Of a stretch of DNA of 64,000 nucleotides, positions 32,445-41,107 are shown one piece after another. Position numbers and translations under genes: made by a program. Location of the stretch: the NCBI RefSeq assembly GCF_000183425.1, contig NC_014759.1, positions 2,015,001 through 2,079,000 of the forward strand, read 5' to 3'. The notes under the pieces were generated by a model. The model saw nothing but the letters and a program-made list of their open reading frames with translations. It did not search any database and had not been told where the DNA came from. Within the stretch, counting starts at the first letter, position 1; the number at the start of each line of letters is the position of its first letter. Origin of the DNA: Marivirga tractuosa DSM 4126. GTDB lineage: Bacteria; Bacteroidota; Bacteroidia; Cytophagales; Cyclobacteriaceae.

Positions 32445-35039
32445 ATGGAAGCAAAATTTTCAAACAGAGTAAAAGAGGTAATTTCTTTGAGCCGTGAAGA
32501 GGCGCTTAGATTAGGCCATGACTATATTGGCACAGAACACTTACTTTTAGGAATGGTAAGAGAAGGGGAAGGTGTGGCAATCAGTCTCTTGAAAAAGCTT
32601 GGCGTTTCGCTCGATGAACTTCGAGGGGAATTAGAACGAAGCACAAGAGGAACCGCAACGAACAACGTTAAAAATCTAGCCAATATACCGTTGACGAAGC
32701 AATCCGAAAAAGTTTTGAAAATTACTTATTTGGAAGCTAAAATTTTTAAAAGCCAGTTAATCGGAACAGAACATTTATTATTGTCCATATTACGGGATGA
32801 AGACAATATTGCATCTCAAGTAATGGAGAAATTTGATGTGAATTACGATGTAATAAAAGAGCTTTTAGAATATCAAACGCAAAACCCTATGGCTTCTTCC
32901 GATACGGAAGATAGCGATGAGGACTCAGGTAAAATTTTTGGTGGTGGACCAAGAGATACTGGATCTGGTTCTGGTGGATCTAAATCAAGCGAAAAATCTA
33001 AAACTCCTGTTTTGGACAATTTCGGACGCGATTTAACTAAAATGGCTGAAGAAGATAAGTTAGATCCTATCGTAGGTCGTGAAAAAGAAATTGAGCGTGT
33101 AGCCCAAATATTATCCAGAAGAAAAAAGAACAACCCTATTTTAATTGGTGAGCCAGGTGTTGGTAAAACCGCCATAGCTGAAGGTTTAGCATTAAGAATT
33201 GTTCAACGAAAAGTTTCCAGAGTTCTATTTGGAAAAAGAGTAGTGACCTTAGATTTGGCTTCTTTAGTAGCTGGGACAAAATATAGAGGTCAGTTTGAAG
33301 AAAGAATGAAAGCCGTGATGAATGAGTTGGAGAAATCTCCTAATGTTATCTTATTCATTGATGAGTTGCATACCATAGTGGGTGCAGGTGGCGCTTCAGG
33401 TTCTTTGGATGCCAGTAATATGTTCAAACCGGCATTAGCTAGAGGAGAAATTCAATGTATTGGTGCTACAACATTAGATGAGTATCGTCAATATATTGAA
33501 AAAGATGGTGCATTAGCCAGACGTTTCCAAATGGTAATGGTAGACGCTACCACGCCAGAGGAAACGAGAGAGATTCTAATGAACATCAAAGATAAATATG
33601 AAGAACATCATAATGTTAATTTCACTGATGAGGCAATTGAATCATGTGTGAAATTAAGTGATCGATATATTTCTGATAGATTTTTGCCTGACAAAGCCAT
33701 TGACGTAATGGATGAGGCAGGTGCACGAGTTCACTTGAACAATATTCATGTTCCTGATGCAATCGTAAAACTTGAAGCTTCAATTGAAGATATCAAGAAA
33801 GAAAAGAATCAGGTAGTCAGAAGTCAGAAATACGAAGAGGCGGCTCGACTTAGAGATACAGAGAAAAAACTTATCGAAGAGCTAGAGAGCGAAAAAAGAA
33901 AATGGGAGGAAGACACTAAAGCTAAGCGATACACCGTAAAAGAAGAAAATGTTGCGGAAGTTATTGCTATGATGACGGGTGTTCCAACCAAGCGAGTAGC
34001 TCAAAATGAAAGCGTTAAGCTGAAAGGAATGGGTGATGATTTGAAAAAGCAAGTTATCGGTCAGGATGAAGCAATTGGAAAACTTTCTAAAGCTATTCAA
34101 AGAACAAGAATTGGCTTAAAAGATCCGAAAAAGCCGATTGGTTCATTCGTTTTCTTAGGCCCGACTGGTGTTGGTAAAACTGAGCTAGCAAAAGTTCTTT
34201 CTACTTATCTATTTGATAAGGAAGATGCGCTTATCAGAATTGATATGAGTGAATATATGGAGAAATTCTCTGTATCGAGATTGGTAGGAGCGCCTCCGGG
34301 CTACGTTGGCTATGAAGAAGGTGGTCAGCTTACTGAAAAAGTAAGAAGAAAGCCTTATTCAGTTGTTCTGTTGGATGAGATTGAAAAAGCGCACCCAGAT
34401 GTTTTCAACTTATTGTTGCAAGTTCTGGATGACGGTATCTTAACTGATGGGCTGGGAAGAAGAGTAGACTTTAGAAACACCATTATTATCATGACTTCTA
34501 ACATTGGGGTTCGTGATTTAAAGGATTTTGGTGCAGGAATTGGATTCGCAAGTAGCGCCAAAGCTGATAGCTCCAATGAGGTGATGAAATCGACTATTCA
34601 AAATGCACTGAAAAAGGCTTTCAGTCCTGAATTCTTGAATAGATTGGATGATGTGATTGTGTTTAACCATCTTGAAAGAGAGCATTTGCATAAAATCATT
34701 GATATCTCATTGAAAAAAGTCTTTGACAGAATGTTGTCATTAGGTTATGATATTGATTTAACTGATGCAGCTAAAGATTTCTTATCCAAGAAAGGATATG
34801 ATCAGCAATATGGTGCAAGACCATTGAACAGAGCCATCCAGAAATATCTGGAAGACTTAGTTGCGGAAGAGATCTTAAACGAAAATATAAAAATTGGTGA
34901 CTCCATCATAGCAGATCATGATGGTAAAGCAGAAACACTCTTTATTAAATCGAAGAAAAAGAAGAAAGAAGAAAAAAAGAACAAGAAAGACCAAGATAAA
35001 GAGGATACTAACCAAGAAAACAAAAAAGAGGCTGATTAA
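32445..35039 (+). CDS. clpC: ATP-dependent Clp protease ATP-binding subunit ClpC
   Basis: The 864-residue Hsp100 unfoldase has two N-terminal Clp repeats (about 5-145) and an acidic Gly/Ser linker. AAA domain 1 has Walker A GEPGVGKTA and Walker B FIDELHT. A UVR-motif middle region holds QKYEEAARLRDTEKKLIEEL (about 465). AAA domain 2 has GPTGVGKTELA and VLLDEIEKAHPDVF. The UVR-type middle identifies ClpC rather than ClpA or ClpB. A highly charged Lys/Glu tail (about 835-864) ends the protein. It delivers substrates to ClpP. The terminator overlaps its stop codon. Confidence 0.96.
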   Translation: MEAKFSNRVKEVISLSREEALRLGHDYIGTEHLLLGMVREGEGVAISLLKKLGVSLDELRGELERSTRGTATNNVKNLANIPLTKQSEKVLKITYLEAKIFKSQLIGTEHLLLSILRDEDNIASQVMEKFDVNYDVIKELLEYQTQNPMASSDTEDSDEDSGKIFGGGPRDTGSGSGGSKSSEKSKTPVLDNFGRDLTKMAEEDKLDPIVGREKEIERVAQILSRRKKNNPILIGEPGVGKTAIAEGLALRIVQRKVSRVLFGKRVVTLDLASLVAGTKYRGQFEERMKAVMNELEKSPNVILFIDELHTIVGAGGASGSLDASNMFKPALARGEIQCIGATTLDEYRQYIEKDGALARRFQMVMVDATTPEETREILMNIKDKYEEHHNVNFTDEAIESCVKLSDRYISDRFLPDKAIDVMDEAGARVHLNNIHVPDAIVKLEASIEDIKKEKNQVVRSQKYEEAARLRDTEKKLIEELESEKRKWEEDTKAKRYTVKEENVAEVIAMMTGVPTKRVAQNESVKLKGMGDDLKKQVIGQDEAIGKLSKAIQRTRIGLKDPKKPIGSFVFLGPTGVGKTELAKVLSTYLFDKEDALIRIDMSEYMEKFSVSRLVGAPPGYVGYEEGGQLTEKVRRKPYSVVLLDEIEKAHPDVFNLLLQVLDDGILTDGLGRRVDFRNTIIIMTSNIGVRDLKDFGAGIGFASSAKADSSNEVMKSTIQNALKKAFSPEFLNRLDDVIVFNHLEREHLHKIIDISLKKVFDRMLSLGYDIDLTDAAKDFLSKKGYDQQYGARPLNRAIQKYLEDLVAEEILNENIKIGDSIIADHDGKAETLFIKSKKKKKEEKKNKKDQDKEDTNQENKKEAD

Positions 35040-35056
35040 TCAGCCTCTTTTTTTTT
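35022..35056 (+). terminator. clpC terminator overlapping the stop codon
   Basis: AAAAAAGAGGCTG pairs with CAGCCTCTTTTTT across a six-base ATTAAT loop that contains the clpC stop codon TAA (35037-35039). A run of nine T follows. Confidence 0.9.
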
Positions 35057-35348
35057 GCAAATCATATTTCTGCTTCCTTTTTTCAGTGCGTTCCCGACTT
35101 ATTGTGCGGGACAGGCTATTCCTTTGAAGAAAGGAATCTATCCATTTCAATATTCGATTAAAATACAGGACAATCTATCAACCTAAATTCCTTCAACCCC
35201 ACCAAAACTTACATCTGTAAATCACAGTATACATCCTTTCATTAATGACACTGGTAGCCTAAACATTGCACTTAAACGATAAAATATAGAGTTATTTTGA
35301 AATATGAAGGATTTAAGCGAGATTTACATTATACAAAATCACTAAATC
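35057..35348. other. Gene-free stretch with two hairpins
   Basis: At 35092-35111 TCCCG pairs with CGGGA (dispersed hairpin copy D), and directly after it ATTCC-TTTGAAGAAA-GGAAT (about 35119-35138) can pair. The remaining AT-rich sequence shows nothing I recognise. Confidence 0.45.
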
Positions 35349-35612
35349 ATGCATACGACCACCGTGAACAAAACCAATATTATTGAAAAATTCAGCAACC
35401 AAATAGAATTAAGTAATACCCCATATAACGAATGGAAAATCGGAATTGCTTCTTTGGAGAGAATTTCAAGATTGGATGTTCAGGAAGAAATATTATATCA
35501 ATTTTGCGATATGGATACCGCAAAAGAAATCCTGTTCAATTTCATAGCGCAGGGAGTGCAGACTTGCAAAATGAGCAAATCTAATTTTAACGGAATCTAT
35601 CTTTATAGATAA
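35349..35612 (+). CDS. Small orphan protein upstream of the tRNA-like array
   Basis: The 87-residue soluble protein has no signal or membrane segment. It contains PYNEWKIGIASLERISRL, then YQFCDMDTAKEILFNFIAQG, and ends NFNGIYLYR. The layout (a W-x-IGI strand, a helix with A-K-E-I, a terminal IYLYR strand) vaguely recalls a small family of about 90-residue proteins with YIGIT and VYAY strands. That similarity is from memory and weak. It converges on the tRNA-like array: its stop codon is 35 bases from copy 1. It could also be a chance open frame. Confidence 0.45.
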   Translation: MHTTTVNKTNIIEKFSNQIELSNTPYNEWKIGIASLERISRLDVQEEILYQFCDMDTAKEILFNFIAQGVQTCKMSKSNFNGIYLYR

Positions 35613-35646
35613 CACCCACTTTAGCTAAAGCTACGATGAGTTTTAG

Positions 35647-35797
35647 CTGTAAGGGGAGGATTCGAACCTCCAAGGAGTAGTTAGGCTACAGTTTCCACGA
35701 TAAACTGTTGTACAAATTATCGTGGGATACCTGCGCTTTTTCCCAAACCTCCACCCCCGAGACAGGAGGGCATGTTTGCCAATTCCATCACCTTACA
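35647..35797 (-). ncRNA. tRNA-like RNA with 82-nt variable region, tandem copy 1
   Basis: On the minus strand 151 bases fold into a tRNA shape. The acceptor is TGTAAGG/CCTTACA, then TG, a 3-bp D stem with loop GAATTGGCAAA (G18, G19, A14, A21 present), and an anticodon arm CCCTC-CTGTCTC-GGGGG. The T arm GGAGG-TTCGAAT-CCTCC is perfect; the discriminator is G and no CCA is encoded. The 5' half (GGTGATGGAATTGGCAAACATG) is leucine-tRNA-like. Between anticodon and T arms lie 82 bases with a hairpin CCACGATAA/TTATCGTGG. The nominal anticodon is GTC (Asp) and position 37 is T, so decoding seems unlikely. It is the 3'-most of three copies. Confidence 0.75.
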
Positions 35798-35924
35798 ATT
35801 TTAATTCTTTTTTTCACAGTGATTGAATCCTATATCTGATTAATCAAAGAACTCAGGGCTTTCTAATTATCCATTGTTTCAATCTTTACAAACCGTTTGT
35901 TTGCTATTTTTTTGTATACTCTAG

Positions 35925-36076
35925 CTGTAAGGGGAGGATTCGAACCTCCAAGGAGTAGTTAGGCTACAGGTTTTCACTATAAACTGCAATGCAAATTATC
36001 GTGAAATGTCTGCGCTTTTTCCCAAACCTCCACCCCCGAGACAGGAGGGCATGTTTGCCAATTCCATCACCTTACA
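35925..36076 (-). ncRNA. tRNA-like RNA with 83-nt variable region, tandem copy 2
   Basis: Acceptor, D, anticodon and T arms are identical to copy 1; only the variable region differs. Its hairpin reads TTTCACGATAA with TTATAGTGAAA: a C-G pair of copy 1 is a T-A pair here, which is a compensatory change, and one G-A mismatch appears inside. Length is 152 bases. The gap to copy 1 (127 bases) contains a segment, 35850-35903, also found after copy 3. Confidence 0.75.
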
Positions 36077-36091
36077 AGATAAAAGACTCTT

Positions 36092-36124
36092 AAAAAGCCC
36101 CTTGTCAAAATGACTCAGGGCTTT
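36092..36124 (-). terminator. Possible terminator after tRNA-like copy 3
   Basis: On the minus strand AAAGCCCT-GA-GTCA pairs with TGAC-AA-GGGGCTTT (12 pairs with a 2-nt internal loop) and is followed by TT and A-rich sequence. The matching place after copy 2 lacks the second arm. Confidence 0.45.
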
Positions 36125-36172
36125 CCAATTATCCATTGTTTCAATCTTTACAAACCGTTTGTTTGCCTTTGG

Positions 36173-36326
36173 CTGTAAGGGGAGGATTCGAACCTCCAAA
36201 GAGTAGTTAGGCAACAGTTTCCACGATAAACTACAACTAAGCAAATTATCGTGAAATGTCTGTGCTTTATCCCAAACCTCCACCCCCGAGACAGGAGGGC
36301 ATGTTTGCCAATTCCATCACCTTACA
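36173..36326 (-). ncRNA. tRNA-like RNA with 85-nt variable region, tandem copy 3 (first in transcription order)
   Basis: At 154 bases this copy again keeps acceptor, D, anticodon and T arms unchanged. The variable hairpin is TTTCACGATAA with TTATCGTGGAA, where the covarying pair is T-G. Point differences fall only in the variable region (for example AGCACAGA versus AGCGCAGG, CTGTTG versus CTGTAG). A minus-strand TACCTTTG at 36367-36374 lies 41 bases upstream, so it is the copy nearest a promoter. Confidence 0.75.
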
Positions 36327-36366
36327 ATATCTAATCTTCCAGGCACTTTTTACCTTTCTGATATTT

Positions 36367-36374
36367 CAAAGGTA
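36367..36374 (-). promoter_or_regulatory. -7 element upstream of the tRNA-like array
   Basis: TACCTTTG on the minus strand matches TAnnTTTG and predicts a start near 36360, about 34 bases before copy 3. An upstream TTG at the ideal distance is not clear. Confidence 0.5.
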
Positions 36375-36444
36375 ATAAAAACATCAATACGTTAAATATT
36401 ATTTAATAATATTTGATAATAAATACAGTATTCGTAATTTTATT

Positions 36445-36452
36445 TATATTTG
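36445..36452 (+). promoter_or_regulatory. -7 element of the lrp-lgt operon
   Basis: TATATTTG on the plus strand lies 34 bases before the start codon of the Lrp-type regulator gene. A TTTG occurs at 36412-36415, but the 29-base distance is longer than usual. Confidence 0.5.
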
Positions 36453-36486
36453 TTTACTTTATCAATAATTACAGACTTACAAATCC

Positions 36487-36954
36487 ATGGAAAATTATCA
36501 ACTTGATAATACCGATTTAGCCATATTAAACATCTTGATGCAGGATGCTCGTAGGCCCTTCACTGAAGTAGCTGAAGAAGTATTTGTTTCGCCTGGCACA
36601 GTGCATGTTAGAATGCGAAAAATGGAAAAATTAGGTTTGATTAAAAATTCACAGTTGCAGGTGGACTTATCTAAACTTGGCTTAGACGTAACTGCCTTCT
36701 TGGGTGTTTACCTGCAAAAAAGTTCTTTATATGATGAGGTGGTAGCCGCTCTAAAGGCAATACCCGAAATAGTAGATTGTCATTACACCACAGGAGCCTA
36801 CTCTATGTTTGTGAAAATAGTTTGCAGAGATACTAATCACTTAAAAAATATACTACATGACTTTATTCAACCTATAGAAGGAATTGAAAGAACGGAGACT
36901 TTTATATCTTTGGAGGAAAGTATAAATAGACAAGTTCAATTAAATAGGAAATAA
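36487..36954 (+). CDS. Lrp/AsnC family transcriptional regulator
   Basis: The 155-residue protein has the N-terminal winged helix LDNTDLAILNILMQDARRPF and the recognition region VFVSPGTVHVRMRKMEKLGLI. The RAM ligand domain follows (DVTAFLGVYLQKSS, YHTTGAYSMFVKI-like core, IEGIERTETFISLEE). Such regulators respond to amino acids. Its TAA stop abuts the ATG of lgt, so the two genes form one operon. Confidence 0.92.
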   Translation: MENYQLDNTDLAILNILMQDARRPFTEVAEEVFVSPGTVHVRMRKMEKLGLIKNSQLQVDLSKLGLDVTAFLGVYLQKSSLYDEVVAALKAIPEIVDCHYTTGAYSMFVKIVCRDTNHLKNILHDFIQPIEGIERTETFISLEESINRQVQLNRK

Positions 36955-37761
36955 ATGCTCAACTACATCATCTGGAACCCCGATGGAACTTTAATCGATT
37001 TTGGCTTTTACCAATTAAGATGGTATTCAGTCCTCTTTGGATTGGGCTTTGTTTTAGGCTATCAATTTGTAAAATGGCGTTTCAAAAGAGATGATGTTAG
37101 TACAAAACTGCTGGATAATCTTGCAGTTTATTTGGTAGTAGGAACCATCATCGGTGCCCGATTAGGACATTGTATTTTCTACGATTGGGATTACTATCAA
37201 AACCATTTATTGGAAATTCTGCTACCTTTCAGTTTTTCTCCTTCTTTCGAATTTATTGGTTATCGTGGATTGGCGAGCCATGGCGGAGGTGTAGGTGTTA
37301 TTGTTGCTCTGTTAATTTTTGCCTGGCGAGAAAAAATCTCCAAACTCTGGATTTTGGATACCATTGCCTTAGTGATTCCTTTGGCTGCGGTTTGTATTCG
37401 ATTAGGTAACTTAATGAATTCTGAAATTTACGGTAATCCCACCAATGTAAGCTGGGCTTTTATTTTTAAAAATATTGACAATATTCCACGTCACCCAGCA
37501 CAATTATATGAAGCCCTCTCCTATTTAGTGATATTCGGAATATTATTTTGGTTAGACAAAAAGCAAAAATTCCAAAAAGGTTTTACTTTAGGGTTGATGC
37601 TAGTTTTAATGTTCACAGCTAGATTTTTTATAGAATTCGTAAAAGCAGACCAGTCTGCATTCGAAGCCAATATGGCTCTTAATATGGGGCAATGGCTAAG
37701 TATTCCTTATGTTATTTTAGGATTAGTATTTATTTGGTTTGGGGTGAAGAGGAGATATTAA
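36955..37761 (+). CDS. lgt: Prolipoprotein diacylglyceryl transferase
   Basis: The 268-residue, seven-helix inner-membrane enzyme transfers diacylglycerol to the lipobox cysteine of prolipoproteins, the first step of lipoprotein maturation. Landmarks are RWYSVLFGLGFVLGY, GARLGHCIFYDWDYY, FIGYRGLASHGGGVG with the essential HGG, and the RLGNLMNSEIYG and RHPAQLYEAL segments. Length and order are standard. It starts directly at the stop codon of the Lrp-type gene. Confidence 0.96.
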   Translation: MLNYIIWNPDGTLIDFGFYQLRWYSVLFGLGFVLGYQFVKWRFKRDDVSTKLLDNLAVYLVVGTIIGARLGHCIFYDWDYYQNHLLEILLPFSFSPSFEFIGYRGLASHGGGVGVIVALLIFAWREKISKLWILDTIALVIPLAAVCIRLGNLMNSEIYGNPTNVSWAFIFKNIDNIPRHPAQLYEALSYLVIFGILFWLDKKQKFQKGFTLGLMLVLMFTARFFIEFVKADQSAFEANMALNMGQWLSIPYVILGLVFIWFGVKRRY

Positions 37762-37770
37762 TTCTACTTG

Positions 37771-38076
37771 GCACACGCGACACGCATGCGCCAGCGGAGT
37801 AAGCAATTCATAAATACCATATACTGCCTGTTTATGGCTCCATAGGAGCCTAATTATGGTAACTTTAAACTATAGACATTTCCAAAGCTCCGTAGGAGCG
37901 ACCTTATTGCCTAAAAAGTTTCAATAAAATCATAGTCTTCTTTTTTAAAAGTCATGTTTAAATGAGACTCTCATTGAGAACTTGGGGCTAATTCATATCT
38001 CATAAGGTCGTTCCTCTGGAACTTATGGTAAATAGTGAAGAATATCCGAAAGTTAGCGCACGCGTGTCGCGTGTGC
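37771..38076. mobile_element. MITE-like non-coding element with 21-bp terminal inverted repeats
   Basis: The left end (37771-37791) begins GCACACGCGACACGC. The right end (38056-38076) is its reverse complement with one mismatch in 21 bases. The 306-bp interior has no gene but contains small hairpins GGCTCC-ATA-GGAGCC (37836-37850), GCTCC-GTA-GGAGC (37887-37899) and GTTCC-TCT-GGAAC (38010-38022). The last two lie in a longer imperfect inverted repeat ending in GACCTTAT/ATAAGGTC. The GC-rich ends stand out from the AT-rich surroundings. No clear target duplication is visible. Confidence 0.7.
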
Positions 38077-38191
38077 TTAGGTAGACTTGCAATACGTACT
38101 TAAAACTCAATACCATTCCAAAATAAATCTTTCCCAAAACCAAACAATCCTCTATGCTATTTTGTAAATTAGCAGGTTATAAATTTAGAGA

Positions 38192-41056
38192 ATGAGTTTA
38201 ACGAAAGAAGCAGATCATAAAGTCAAAAATACAACCACAGCCAGTCAGGAAGAATACATTGAAGTAATTGGCGCCAGGGAGCATAATCTTAAAAATATAG
38301 ATATTTCAATTCCTCGTGATAAGCTTGTTGTTGTGACTGGAATTAGCGGCAGTGGCAAATCAAGTTTAGCTTTTGACACCATTTATGCGGAAGGGCAAAG
38401 ACGCTATATGGAAAGTTTTTCTGCCTATGCCCGCTCTTTTATTGGAAATATGGAGCGTCCTGATGTAGATAAAATCAACGGACTTTCTCCTGTTATTTCC
38501 ATAGAACAGAAAACCACCTCTAAAAACCCGCGCTCAACGGTTGGGACTCTTACAGAAATTTATGACTTTTTGCGTGTGCTCTATGCACGTGCTGGAGAAG
38601 CCGTTTCTTACAAAACAGGTAAGAAAATGCAGCGCCAAACGGAAGATCAAATTATCGGGCATTTAATCAGTGAATTTCCTGATGCTAAATTGAGCATATT
38701 AGCACCAGTGGTAAAAGGTAGAAAAGGACATTACCGAGAGCTCTTCCAGCAGATACGGAAAATGGGCTTTACAAAAGCTCGTGTGGATGGTGTGATTCTG
38801 GAAATTGATGCCCGCATGCAGGTAGATCGATACAAAACACATGATATTGAGATTGTAGTGGATAGGATTGTAGTCAGTGAAAAAGACAAATACCGCATCA
38901 CTCAATCGGTGAAAACTGCCTTAAAGCACGGAAATGGCATCATGATGGTGCGAGATACGGATGGAAACATTCAACATTTCTCTCAAAACCTGATGGATCC
39001 AGAAACAGGTTTAGCTTATGATGAACCAGCTCCCAATAGTTTCTCTTTTAATTCTCCTTATGGCGCTTGCCCAACTTGCAAAGGCTTGGGAGAATTAGAA
39101 AACATTACCAAAGAAACCGTAATCCCAAATCCGAAATTGAGTATTAGCCGAGGTGGAATCGCACCTTTGGGTGAATACCGAGACATCTGGATTTTTAAGA
39201 AAATAGATGCATTACTGAAAAATACTGATGTAAATCTGACTACACCTATCGAAAAATTTCCAGAGGAAGTTTTAGATATATTGCTTTATGGCAGCAAGAT
39301 GAAAGTAGAAGTCAGTTCCAAAAAATACCCAGGCACGCAGTGGAGTACTAGTTTCGAAGGCATTATCAAATTTTTGCAGAAACAACAGGAAAGCGGTACT
39401 GATAAAATGCGGGATTGGCTTGAAGAATATACAGTTATTCAACTATGCCCCGATTGTAATGGTCAGCGATTGAAGAAAGAATCACTTCACTTTCTGATTG
39501 ACGGAAAAAACATCTCCGAATTGGCGCTAATGAGCATAAGCAAATTAGGAGATTGGTTTGAAGATATTGAAAAAAGACTTTCTGATAAGCAAAACCTTAT
39601 TGGTGCTGAAGTTTTAAAAGAAATCAGAAAGCGAGTGGGCTTTATGCTGGATGTCGGATTGGATTATTTATCACTCGACCGACCGTTAAAAACACTTTCT
39701 GGTGGAGAAGCACAAAGAATTAGATTGGCAACACAAATCGGAACTCAATTAGTAGGTGTTTTATATATTCTGGATGAACCCAGTATTGGATTACATCAGA
39801 GAGACAACACTAAATTAATCTCTGCCCTTCAGGATTTAAGAGATTTGGGCAATACCGTGATGGTAGTGGAGCATGATAAAGATATGATGCTGGCTTCGGA
39901 TTTTATTTTAGATATCGGTCCAGGAGCTGGTCGACATGGCGGAAAGATTGTAGCTGCAGGATCTCCGGAAGAATTTCTAAAGCAAGGAAGCAAGACTGCT
40001 AAATATTTAACAGGGGATTTAAAAATTGAAGTCCCTAAAGAAAGAAGAAAAGGCAATGGTAAGAAACTCCAACTCAAAGGAGCTAAAGGCAATAATCTAC
40101 AAAATATAAATGTGGACTTTCCTTTGGGCACCATGATGTGTGTAACAGGCGTTTCAGGTAGTGGGAAATCAACTTTAATTCACGATACACTTTATCCCAT
40201 TTTAAATCAGAAGTTCTATCGCTCCAAAAAAGACCCTATGGAACATCAATCCATAAAAGGCTTAGAGCATTTGGATAAAGTAATTGAAGTGGATCAATCT
40301 CCTATTGGAAGAACTCCACGTTCAAATCCGGCTACTTATACAGGAGTTTTTACAGATATTCGTGCATTGTTCAGTAATCTTCCTGAAGCCAAAATAAGAG
40401 GTTATAAGCCAGGTAGGTTCTCTTTCAATGTGAAAGGCGGAAGATGTGAAACTTGCGAAGGAGCAGGTATGAAATTGATTGAAATGGACTTCTTGCCAGA
40501 TGTTCACGTTCCTTGCGAGACTTGCAAAGGCAAAAGATACAATAGGGAAACACTTGAAGTTCGCTTCAAAGGAAAATCAATTTCTGATGTATTGGATATG
40601 ACAGTGGAACAAGCAGTAGAATTCTTCACTAATCAGCCTAAAATTTTAAGGAAAATTCAAACCCTTTCAGAAGTAGGTCTTGGCTATATTACTTTAGGGC
40701 AACACGCCACTACACTTTCCGGTGGTGAAGCTCAAAGAGTGAAATTAGCCACTGAGCTATCAAAAAAGGATACTGGAAACACATTCTACATTTTAGACGA
40801 ACCTACTACAGGATTGCATTTTCAAGACATTGAACATCTGCTAGAAGTTTTACAAAAATTGGTGGATAAAGGAAATACTGTTTTAGTGATAGAACACAAT
40901 ATGGATGTCATTAAAGTAGCGGATTACATCATCGATCTAGGTCCTGAAGGTGGTACAGGTGGCGGCTCCATTGTATTTACAGGGACTCCTGAGAAATTGA
41001 TCAAAATAGAAAATAGTTATACAGGTAAATTCTTGAAGGCAGAATTAGTGCATTAA
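38192..41056 (+). CDS. uvrA: Excinuclease ABC subunit A
   Basis: The 954-residue damage-recognition ATPase of nucleotide excision repair has two ABC modules. Module 1 has Walker [16 protein letters not shown] (about 50) and signature [16 protein letters not shown]. Module 2 has [15 protein letters not shown] (about 655) and [16 protein letters not shown]. Zinc-binding cysteine pairs are visible in [21 protein letters not shown] and [19 protein letters not shown]. Length is usual. It is not linked to uvrB here. Confidence 0.97.
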   Translation: MSLTKEADHKVKNTTTASQEEYIEVIGAREHNLKNIDISIPRDKLVVVTGISGSGKSSLAFDTIYAEGQRRYMESFSAYARSFIGNMERPDVDKINGLSPVISIEQKTTSKNPRSTVGTLTEIYDFLRVLYARAGEAVSYKTGKKMQRQTEDQIIGHLISEFPDAKLSILAPVVKGRKGHYRELFQQIRKMGFTKARVDGVILEIDARMQVDRYKTHDIEIVVDRIVVSEKDKYRITQSVKTALKHGNGIMMVRDTDGNIQHFSQNLMDPETGLAYDEPAPNSFSFNSPYGACPTCKGLGELENITKETVIPNPKLSISRGGIAPLGEYRDIWIFKKIDALLKNTDVNLTTPIEKFPEEVLDILLYGSKMKVEVSSKKYPGTQWSTSFEGIIKFLQKQQESGTDKMRDWLEEYTVIQLCPDCNGQRLKKESLHFLIDGKNISELALMSISKLGDWFEDIEKRLSDKQNLIGAEVLKEIRKRVGFMLDVGLDYLSLDRPLKTLSGGEAQRIRLATQIGTQLVGVLYILDEPSIGLHQRDNTKLISALQDLRDLGNTVMVVEHDKDMMLASDFILDIGPGAGRHGGKIVAAGSPEEFLKQGSKTAKYLTGDLKIEVPKERRKGNGKKLQLKGAKGNNLQNINVDFPLGTMMCVTGVSGSGKSTLIHDTLYPILNQKFYRSKKDPMEHQSIKGLEHLDKVIEVDQSPIGRTPRSNPATYTGVFTDIRALFSNLPEAKIRGYKPGRFSFNVKGGRCETCEGAGMKLIEMDFLPDVHVPCETCKGKRYNRETLEVRFKGKSISDVLDMTVEQAVEFFTNQPKILRKIQTLSEVGLGYITLGQHATTLSGGEAQRVKLATELSKKDTGNTFYILDEPTTGLHFQDIEHLLEVLQKLVDKGNTVLVIEHNMDVIKVADYIIDLGPEGGTGGGSIVFTGTPEKLIKIENSYTGKFLKAELVH

Positions 41057-41107
41057 AACCCATAATATTTTTAATACCTTCAATATTATTTTTTATATAT
41101 TGTCGCT

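Noticed and set aside
35996..36283. 95-codon open frame on the minus strand
   Set aside because: It runs through tRNA-like copies 2 and 3 and the spacer; the open frame follows from the conserved RNA sequence, not from coding.
35647..36326. tmRNA or a tRNA with a group I intron
   Set aside because: At about 151-154 nt the units are too short for tmRNA and lack its tag frame and typical ends. The extra sequence lies between anticodon and T arms, not in the anticodon loop, and has no group I core.
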